From: Lelliottia wanjuensis
GTDB taxonomy: Bacteria > Pseudomonadota > Gammaproteobacteria > Enterobacterales > Enterobacteriaceae
Reading direction: 5' to 3'
Assembly: GCF_030238365.1 (NCBI RefSeq)
Contig: NZ_JASSOT010000001.1
Location: 62,001-126,000, forward strand
Length of the DNA: 64,000 bases
Shown here: in pieces, positions 57,997 through 64,000 of the stretch
How positions within the stretch are numbered: position 1 is the stretch's first letter
Layout of the letters: every line of letters starts with the position of its first letter
Made by a program: the position numbers and the translations under genes
The notes under the pieces: generated by a model
What the model was told of the DNA's origin: nothing
Seen by the model: only the letters and a program-made list of their open reading frames with translations
The model's database searches: none

Positions 57997-59229
57997 TCAG
58001 GCCGCGAGGACTTTATTTCGGCCATTGTTTTTGGCGCGATATAAAGCGTCGTCTACGCGCTTAAACAGGTCGTCGATACTCTCGTCCGGGTTGTGACGCG
58101 CCACGCCAATACTCACCGTAAAGCGGGGCAGGCCGGGGATGGCAATGCGCGCCACTTCCGCGCGAATGGTCTCGGCCACCTGCATCGCTACGTCCAGCGT
58201 GGTGCGCGGCAGCAGGAGCACGAACTCCTCGCCGCCCCAGCGGAAGACAAAATCGTCTTTGCGGCTGCAGGCTTCAAGCATGCGCGACAGGGAAATCAGC
58301 ACCTCATCGCCTTTGGAATGACCAAACACGTCATTGATATTTTTGAAATGATCCGTATCGACCAGCAGCAAACTGAACTGCTGCTGGGCAGGCAGATGGG
58401 ATGGATTAGTCTGTTCGGTGATGAGATAAAACTGCCGACGGTTGAGCAGGCCGGTCATGGAGTCGCGCAGCGCCGCGTGCTCCAGCTCTTGCTCCAGCCT
58501 TTTCTGCTCGGTGATGTCGTGAATGATGCACAGCATGAGCTTGTCGCCGTAGATCTCAATCGGACCGGCGTAAGTTTGCACGTGGCGGGTCGAGCCGTCG
58601 GCTAAACGGTGAACGAAATTGAGCGGTTTATGCCCACCGGGCAGACGCGCAATCTCAGTCATGATCGGCAAAATATCGCGGCCTAAGGTATTAATTTCCC
58701 ACGTATGTTTGCTGCACATCGTATCGTGGTGATAGCCGTAAAAATTCAGGGCGGCCAGGTTGGCGTCGACGATCAGCCCGTCCCGGGCCGGGTCAATCAA
58801 CAGCATGGGGGCGCTGTTGGTCTGAAAGAAGCGGGCATAGAAACCCTGTTTTTTGCGTTGATAGTTCGCCGAGCGACTGGCTTTTAGCCCGGAGGGGGCC
58901 TGGGAGACGATGCCCTCGAAGACGATAACATCGCCCACGACCTCGTGCCCGGCGAGAGACAGGCGACAGCTGAGCGTGGTTTCATGACCATCGCGCCAGA
59001 CCGTCCAGATCTCGACGATATCGAGTTCGGATTTGAGATCCGGAACATACATCGCCAGCTGCTGCTGCGCGCTGGCGGAATAGATCCCCTGACGCATCTC
59101 GGTGAGCGTTTTATTACGCATCATGTCGGTCGCCGCAATATTGGCGAAAATAAGATGTTCAGAAACGGGTGAAACTAACCATACCGGTGTCTTGATGAAA
59201 TTCAGCGCATCAAAGCTGTGTGGCAACAT
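57997..59229 (-). CDS. dgcM: DgcM (YdaM), diguanylate cyclase
   Basis: Diguanylate cyclase of 410 residues, the same length as E. coli DgcM. Two PAS-like regions (about 10-110 and 135-245) precede GGDEF (active GGEEF at 332-336). An allosteric RxxD site (RKDD, 323-326) lies five residues before it, so product inhibition is expected. In E. coli DgcM is the MlrA-activating cyclase in curli control and is opposed and held inactive by PdeR, the protein encoded at 20.2-22.2 kb here. GGAAG precedes the ATG. Confidence 0.95.
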   Translation of the reverse strand: MLPHSFDALNFIKTPVWLVSPVSEHLIFANIAATDMMRNKTLTEMRQGIYSASAQQQLAMYVPDLKSELDIVEIWTVWRDGHETTLSCRLSLAGHEVVGDVIVFEGIVSQAPSGLKASRSANYQRKKQGFYARFFQTNSAPMLLIDPARDGLIVDANLAALNFYGYHHDTMCSKHTWEINTLGRDILPIMTEIARLPGGHKPLNFVHRLADGSTRHVQTYAGPIEIYGDKLMLCIIHDITEQKRLEQELEHAALRDSMTGLLNRRQFYLITEQTNPSHLPAQQQFSLLLVDTDHFKNINDVFGHSKGDEVLISLSRMLEACSRKDDFVFRWGGEEFVLLLPRTTLDVAMQVAETIRAEVARIAIPGLPRFTVSIGVARHNPDESIDDLFKRVDDALYRAKNNGRNKVLAA

Positions 59230-59320
59230 AGATTCTTCCCATTCATCGGCAGACCTGCCTGATGTTCACGACGCAATATAGACACGTGGGCTTACCAAAA
59301 ACATACTCTACTTCAGCACA

Positions 59321-61450
59321 TCAGGCATGATTTTTTTGTGTATTCAGTGGGGGGTCTATTTGATTTTTACCGATTGGTATAATTTGTTTGTCAGATTTAT
59401 TTTGTAATACCAGCCACGGCACTTGTTCCGCCGGGAGAGGGCGGGAGAAATAATAGCCCTGTAAATAATCACACCCCAGGCTTGCGAGCGTCAGCTGTTG
59501 CTCTTCCGTTTCAATCCCTTCGGCGACAACGACCATATCCATGGTGCGCGCCACGTGAATAATCGTTTCGACAATCTTTTTGCTTTTCTCGTTTTCCAGC
59601 ATGCTGTCGATAAAGCTTTTATCTATTTTGAGCTCTTTCGCAGGAAGCACATTGAGCATCAACAGGTTGGAGTATCCGGTACCGAAGTCGTCGATAGAGA
59701 CCGTAAAACCGGCATGGTTAAATGCGTCTAATAATTCAATGCTGCGCTCAAGGTTTTTTAACGCGGTGCTTTCGGTCACTTCCAGAATCAACCGCGACGG
59801 CTCAAGGTTGTATTTCTGCATGGTGCTGGAAATAACCTCGAATATATCCTGTTGCTCAAACTGAACGGGGGACAAATTAAAGGAGAGCGTCCACTGGCTA
59901 AACCCTTGCTCCGTCCAGAACCGTAATTGCCGACACGCCTGCTCAATAGCCCACACGCCGACGGGAATGATTAAACCGGTCTTCTCCAGTGACGACAGGA
60001 ACACACTCGGCAGCAGAACCCCCTGTTCCGGGTGGTGCCAGCGCAGCAGCGCTTCAAAACCGTGGATCTCTTTCAGTTCAGCGAGATAGGTGGGCTGATA
60101 CCAGAGTTCAAACTGCTCGCGCTCCAGCGCCTGGGTCAAATCCTGCAGGAAAGACGGCTCCGCCGAAATGCTTTTGGACATCTCCGGGCGGTAAATCGCC
60201 CAGCCGTTTCGTCCCTCCTGTTTGATGTGGTACATCGCCGCATCGGCTTTGAATTTCAGCTCGTGGAGCGTTTCACCGTGCTGCGGATAGAGACTCACGC
60301 CAAGGCTCAGAGTGATATTGAGCGTATGGCCGCAAATGAAGAAAGGGCGGCGGATCTCGTCGAGCAGAGTCATGGCCAGGGAGGATATTTTGTCGTCATC
60401 GCTGTCGGGCAGCAGCAGGATAAATTCATCTCCGCCGAGTCTCGCGAGGGTCACCCCTTGCGTCAGTCTGGCGGTAATCCGCTGCGCAACGCTGATTAAT
60501 AGCTCATCGCCCACCTGGTGACCCCAGGCGTCATTCACCAGCTTGAAGTGATCGATATCCAGAAACATCACCGCAAACTGTTTTTTATTCAGCAGTGAAG
60601 TGTGCAGACAATCCTGCAGACTGAGATCCATTTGATGACGGTTGGCGAGGCCGGTGAGGGCGTCAAACCTTGCCTTGAGCTCCAGCTGTTTATTCAACTG
60701 GCGCAGATTCTCCGTCAGGCGGTGGGTACGGAAATGAGAGTCCACGAGGGAGATAATGAGCATGATCCCCAGCAGCACCAGAGTGGTGGATGAGACCCAA
60801 ATAGAGAGGCCCAGCTCGCTTACGCCGCCGGGCATGTTGTCCATCTCATGGTGAAAATTCGCGGCGCTCATGCCCGTGTAGTGCATGGCGCAAATCGCCA
60901 GCCCCATCACAAAGGCGGCGGCCACGCGGTTAATAAAGACACCTTTATGGCGATGGCGCAGATGGAAAGCGAGCCAAAGGGCGGCACCCGACGCGACGAT
61001 AGCAATGGCGACGGAAAGCGCCACGATATTCATATTCCAGCTGATATCGTCGTGCAGCATCAGGGCTGCCATCCCGGTGTAGTGCATGGCGACGACGCCT
61101 GCGCTGAGGATCAGGGTGGAAAAAAACCAGCGTGTCAACGACAGATAGTTGCCCGGTACGGCGATATTAATTGCGCTGGTGGCCGCGATAATCGCGATAG
61201 CCAGTGAGGCAACGGTGAGCCAGAAGTGGTAGCTCATCGCCATCGGCATTTTCATGGAGAGCATACCGATAAAATGCATCGACCAGACGCCAATTCCGAG
61301 GGTGGCGCCTCCGGCAATGCGCCACCAGAGGGCGGCTTTGCGGCTGGCTCCCGATATTTTGCCCGCACTGTCGAGTGCGACAAATGAAGCGATAAAGGCC
61401 ACCAGGAATGAGATGGCGATGAGTACGGGGTCCCAGGACACATCGAGCAT
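59321..61450 (-). CDS. MHYT-GGDEF-EAL membrane sensor of c-di-GMP
   Basis: A 709-residue protein. Seven hydrophobic helices in residues 1-240 contain three MHYT repeats (MHF at 58, MHYT at 122 and 189). The GGDEF domain has an intact GGDEF (339-343) without an RxxD site. The EAL domain has EAL (466-468) and [14 protein letters not shown] domains are proposed to bind copper and sense O2, CO or NO. With both motifs intact the net activity cannot be predicted. No E. coli K-12 counterpart lies next to dgcM. It is 91 bases upstream of dgcM on the same strand. Confidence 0.9.
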   Translation of the reverse strand: MLDVSWDPVLIAISFLVAFIASFVALDSAGKISGASRKAALWWRIAGGATLGIGVWSMHFIGMLSMKMPMAMSYHFWLTVASLAIAIIAATSAINIAVPGNYLSLTRWFFSTLILSAGVVAMHYTGMAALMLHDDISWNMNIVALSVAIAIVASGAALWLAFHLRHRHKGVFINRVAAAFVMGLAICAMHYTGMSAANFHHEMDNMPGGVSELGLSIWVSSTTLVLLGIMLIISLVDSHFRTHRLTENLRQLNKQLELKARFDALTGLANRHQMDLSLQDCLHTSLLNKKQFAVMFLDIDHFKLVNDAWGHQVGDELLISVAQRITARLTQGVTLARLGGDEFILLLPDSDDDKISSLAMTLLDEIRRPFFICGHTLNITLSLGVSLYPQHGETLHELKFKADAAMYHIKQEGRNGWAIYRPEMSKSISAEPSFLQDLTQALEREQFELWYQPTYLAELKEIHGFEALLRWHHPEQGVLLPSVFLSSLEKTGLIIPVGVWAIEQACRQLRFWTEQGFSQWTLSFNLSPVQFEQQDIFEVISSTMQKYNLEPSRLILEVTESTALKNLERSIELLDAFNHAGFTVSIDDFGTGYSNLLMLNVLPAKELKIDKSFIDSMLENEKSKKIVETIIHVARTMDMVVVAEGIETEEQQLTLASLGCDYLQGYYFSRPLPAEQVPWLVLQNKSDKQIIPIGKNQIDPPLNTQKNHA

Positions 61451-61903
61451 TGTGTAATCCCACGCTAAAAATCGTTATTGAGTTCATCCGGTGCGCGACT
61501 CATCACCGCCGTGGCTTACTCTAACTAATTCCAAGATTAGTTGCTTATCAAAAATCAACAACAAACGCGTTATTTTTTGCGAGTTAAAACGCATTGAGGA
61601 TATATTCTCTCATTAATGACTTAAGTAACGCTACATGATTTTAATCACTAACAGCATTAACTCTTAATAAACTGAATGGTCATATTTAATTATCTGTTTG
61701 CTAATGATTGTTGTCACAGGAAAAGTAAGGGTTAAAAAGAGATTATGCCTGCTGTTTGTGATCTCCTGATTCTCTGTGCTGACTTAAGGTAAATTCCCGG
61801 CATCCGAAGGTGAATAATAAATGCCACTTAAAATGTGGTGGAAAAAGAAAATGCGAATGCTATAACCAATATACCTCCTCCGACTTGTGGTATGGGATCA
61901 ATT
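61451..61903. other. AT-rich divergent region before the chemoreceptor
   Basis: About 450 bases without a gene separate the MHYT gene from the chemoreceptor and must carry both promoters. A weak flagellar sigma-28-like pair occurs at 61785-61792 (TAAGGTAA) and 61803-61810 (TCCGAAGG) with 10 bases between; it matches the consensus only partly. No repeats stand out. Confidence 0.35.
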
Positions 61904-63058
61904 ATGCTTAGAAATATTAGCGTAAGAACATTTATTATTTACTTTCTGCTGGTCGTGCTTTTAGTGATTGATGGTTTGGTTTGGGCTTTATCGAAAAGTA
62001 CATCGCTTTTTATCGCAGTAAATATTATTAATGTGCTTGCGGTCTTGTTGCTCTGGTCCTACATGACAAAATATCTTGTGACGCCGATCAATACCGTGAA
62101 AAAAAGTATCGAAGAAGTGACCTCAGGCAATCTTGCCGTCTCCATTCCTGAGTTCGGCAATAACTGTGCAGGCCGCCTGATTCCAGGGATCAATAGTTTA
62201 TCCAGCAACATCGCCACCCTGGTGCGTGAAATCCGCGCCTCGTCGCAAACCGCGATGACCCTCTCCGAACAACTCTCCTCCCGTAGTGCGCAGCTGGCGG
62301 TGAAAACGGAACAACAGTCCGCTTCGCTGATCCAGACTGCCGCCAGCATGGAGCAGATGGCCGCCAGCACCCGCAACAATGCCGACAATACCCGTCTGGC
62401 GAGCGAAAGGGCGAACCTCGCCACAGTGCAGGCGCGTAAAGGGGGCGAGCTGATGGGGCAAGTCGCCAATAACATGCAGTCGATTACGGAATGCGCGCAG
62501 CAAATGACGGAGATCATCTCGCTGATCGACGGAATTGCCTTCCAGACCAACATTCTGGCGCTCAACGCGGCGGTTGAAGCGGCGAGGGCGGGGGATCACG
62601 GTAAAGGTTTCTCTGTGGTCGCCGGTGAAGTGCGCAATCTGGCCCATCGCAGTGCGGAAGCGGCCAAGAGCATCAAGTCGCTGATCGACGTGACCAGCAG
62701 CAACGTCACGCAGGGGGTGACGGTGGTCTCTGAAGCAGAAAAGAACATGCACGAGATCGTCAACGGTTCCGGGCATGTCAGTAAACTGATGGACGAAATT
62801 TCTGCGAGCACCGCCGAACAGGAAAAAGGGATTTCGCAAATCACTCAGGCGCTATCCGAGCTGGAGCGTGTCACGCAGAGCAACGTGGCGATGGTGGATG
62901 AGCTATCCGGTTCCTCCGACGTGCTGAAAAACCAGGTAATTGAGCTTCAGACCCGCACCCGAAATTTCAGACTGGAAGGGGGCTCGCAACCTGACTGGCA
63001 GGAGACGCCTCAGCATGAACACCGGGTTTATCCGCGTCATGCCGAGCACTCGTTCTGA
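61904..63058 (+). CDS. Methyl-accepting chemotaxis protein lacking a sensory domain
   Basis: A 384-residue chemoreceptor. Two transmembrane helices (about 8-28 and 35-55) are separated by only about six residues, so there is no periplasmic ligand-binding domain. HAMP follows (about 56-110), then the signalling domain with the hairpin tip IAFQTNILALNAAVEAARAG (211-230). The C terminus ends HAEHSF and lacks the NWETF-type CheR/CheB docking pentapeptide. I chose ATG 61904 (GGGA 6 bases upstream). Earlier in-frame starts at 61892 and 61835 are possible. The flanking genes are for cyclic-di-GMP. Confidence 0.88.
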   Translation: MLRNISVRTFIIYFLLVVLLVIDGLVWALSKSTSLFIAVNIINVLAVLLLWSYMTKYLVTPINTVKKSIEEVTSGNLAVSIPEFGNNCAGRLIPGINSLSSNIATLVREIRASSQTAMTLSEQLSSRSAQLAVKTEQQSASLIQTAASMEQMAASTRNNADNTRLASERANLATVQARKGGELMGQVANNMQSITECAQQMTEIISLIDGIAFQTNILALNAAVEAARAGDHGKGFSVVAGEVRNLAHRSAEAAKSIKSLIDVTSSNVTQGVTVVSEAEKNMHEIVNGSGHVSKLMDEISASTAEQEKGISQITQALSELERVTQSNVAMVDELSGSSDVLKNQVIELQTRTRNFRLEGGSQPDWQETPQHEHRVYPRHAEHSF

Positions 63059-63079
63059 TAGTTTCCTGATGTAGCGCAA

Positions 63080-63099
63080 AAGCCTGGTTCGCCAGGCTT
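63080..63099. terminator. Convergent terminator between MCP and cyclase
   Basis: An 8-bp perfect stem, AAGCCTGG/CCAGGCTT closed by a stable TTCG tetraloop. On the minus strand it is followed by TTTTG and on the plus strand by CCTTATTT. Confidence 0.8.
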
Positions 63100-63101
63100 C
63101 C

Positions 63102-63989
63102 TTATTTATAGCGGTTTCGTCCTTCCTGCTTCGCCTGATACAGCGCTTTGTCGGCTCCGGCAATCAGCTCACGCGCGGTCACGCCGGGCTGCCAGAGCGC
63201 CAGCCCCTGACTCACCGTCACCCGGTCGCTCACCAGCGAGGCGGCGTGAGGAATATTCTGCGCCTGGAGTATGGCGGCGATGTTCTGCGCGGCAGTTTCC
63301 AGGGCGTTCGCATCCGCGTCAGGCAACAGCAATACAAACTCCTCCCCGCCAAAACGACCGACAATTCCGCTGGATGTCAGCGCAGCCGATTCCAGCGCCC
63401 TGGCAATCGCCGTCAGACACAGATCGCCTTTCTGATGGCCGTAATAGTCGTTGTAGAGCTTAAAATGATCGACATCGAGCATGATCAGCCCAAAGCTGTT
63501 TCCATCCTGCTGATGGCGAAGAATGGCCTGATCCATCTGCGCTTCAAAGGAGCGGCGATTTGCAATTCCGGTGAGCGGATCGTGGTTCGCCAGCAGGCCC
63601 AACTGTTGTATCAGGTCGGCGTTTTCCTGCTCGCGGCGCAGGGCCAGCATGAACCAGCGGTTGAGAATGCGCCTGCCAGATTCAATCAGTCCCGCCAGAA
63701 ATATCCACTGCAAACCGTTCATCACCGTCAGGCCATCGCGGTAAAAAAGTGAGGTGATGAGGATGGTCAGCCAGATGGGCAGGATAAAACTCAGCAACAC
63801 TTTCGGGTCAAAGTAGAGCGAAATCAGAGCGGTGAAAAGCAGCAAAGCGGCGGAGGGGAAGATAATCCGCACATCGTTGCTGACAATCAGCACAAAGAAA
63901 CAGCCCGCCCAGCACAGGCTGAGGCCTATCACCGTCCACTTTGCCAGGCCACCCAGCCACTGTGCATTTTGCAGCGGGGCCATGCGCAT
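63102..63989 (-). CDS. Membrane diguanylate cyclase, possibly 5'-truncated by window edge
   Basis: A GGDEF protein of at least 295 residues. Four to five helices (about 18-105) precede a short linker and the GGDEF domain with active GGEEF at 214-218 and no RxxD inhibitory site. ATG 63989 is a plausible start, but the frame stays open to the window edge, so the true start may lie beyond. Convergent with the chemoreceptor gene. No family name is assigned. Confidence 0.85.
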   Translation of the reverse strand: MRMAPLQNAQWLGGLAKWTVIGLSLCWAGCFFVLIVSNDVRIIFPSAALLLFTALISLYFDPKVLLSFILPIWLTILITSLFYRDGLTVMNGLQWIFLAGLIESGRRILNRWFMLALRREQENADLIQQLGLLANHDPLTGIANRRSFEAQMDQAILRHQQDGNSFGLIMLDVDHFKLYNDYYGHQKGDLCLTAIARALESAALTSSGIVGRFGGEEFVLLLPDADANALETAAQNIAAILQAQNIPHAASLVSDRVTVSQGLALWQPGVTARELIAGADKALYQAKQEGRNRYK

Positions 63990-64000
63990 GATGAATAACA

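Noticed and set aside
57819..58064. An 81-codon plus-strand frame after mppA
   Set aside because: It overlaps dgcM antisense and the minus-strand small membrane gene, which has the better start, helix and terminator.
61785..61810. Flagellar sigma-28 promoter before the chemoreceptor
   Set aside because: Only a partial match to both hexamers with slightly short spacing. It is kept as a weak hint in the region entry and not called as a promoter.

Overview
The window is a stretch of enterobacterial chromosome, almost collinear with the E. coli K-12 interval that runs from rnm (yciV, beside trp) through topA-cysB-acnA, rnb-fabI-sap, psp, ycj, tyrR-tpx to mppA-dgcM. Protein similarity to E. coli homologues that I recall is very high. 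Several differences point to a non-Escherichia member of the Enterobacteriaceae, most likely Enterobacter/Lelliottia/Leclercia-like. These are an rpfF gene beside pdeR, no puu cluster between sapA and pspF, no pspE or ycjD, an intact ycjV, and an extra cyclic-di-GMP/chemoreceptor block after dgcM. I cannot assign genus from this sequence alone. There are no rRNA or tRNA genes, CRISPR arrays, insertion sequences or prophage genes.

Layout. 1-5.3 kb: end of rnm, yciO, rluB (+), then btuR-yciK (-), sohB (+), yciN (-). 5.3-13.1 kb: topA behind a hairpin-rich leader, cysB, three small membrane or small-protein genes (ymiA, yciX, ymiC), acnA. 13.2-17.6 kb: ribA (-), pgpB, lapA-lapB, pyrF-yciH. 17.7-22.2 kb: osmB, yciT, yciZ (-), then rpfF (+) converging on pdeR/rpfR (-) with a 4-base overlap. 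22.5-26.5 kb: rnb, yciW, fabI (-). 26.6-31.9 kb: sapABCDF operon (-). 32-34.7 kb: pspF (-) divergent from pspABCD (+) across a sigma-54 promoter. 34.9-48.6 kb: the glucoside cluster ycjMNOPQRSTUV plus ompG (+) and its LacI-type regulator gene ycjW (-). 48.7-53.1 kb: ycjX-ycjF behind a sigma-32 promoter, tyrR behind a TyrR-type box, ymjA. 53.2-57.9 kb: a VOC-family gene, a REP-like element, tpx, ycjG, mpaA, mppA, and an unlisted 46-residue membrane protein gene. 58-64 kb: dgcM, an MHYT-GGDEF-EAL gene, a chemoreceptor without a sensory domain, and another diguanylate cyclase.

How genes work together. RpfF would make a cis-2-unsaturated fatty acid signal, and RpfR (PAS-GGDEF-EAL with an N-terminal RpfF-binding domain) would sense it and alter cyclic-di-GMP. 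With dgcM, the MHYT protein and the terminal cyclase, this gives four cyclic-di-GMP proteins in 64 kb. The ycj cluster combines a binding-protein ABC transporter, an outer-membrane pore, two phosphorylases, a beta-phosphoglucomutase and three enzymes that interconvert glucosides and gulosides. Two identical 14-bp LacI-type operator candidates, at the ycjM start and at the ycjT/ycjU junction, suggest control by YcjW. tpx, osmB, psp, ycjXF, topA and sap add an envelope and stress flavour.

Best candidates for a second look are the rpfF/rpfR pair, the paired YcjW operator candidates, the structured topA leader, a perfect 18-bp palindrome downstream of cysB, and the small membrane protein gene between mppA and dgcM. 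None is clearly an entirely new system. The rpfF/rpfR pair is the most consequential accessory module, and its type is known from Cronobacter and Burkholderia.
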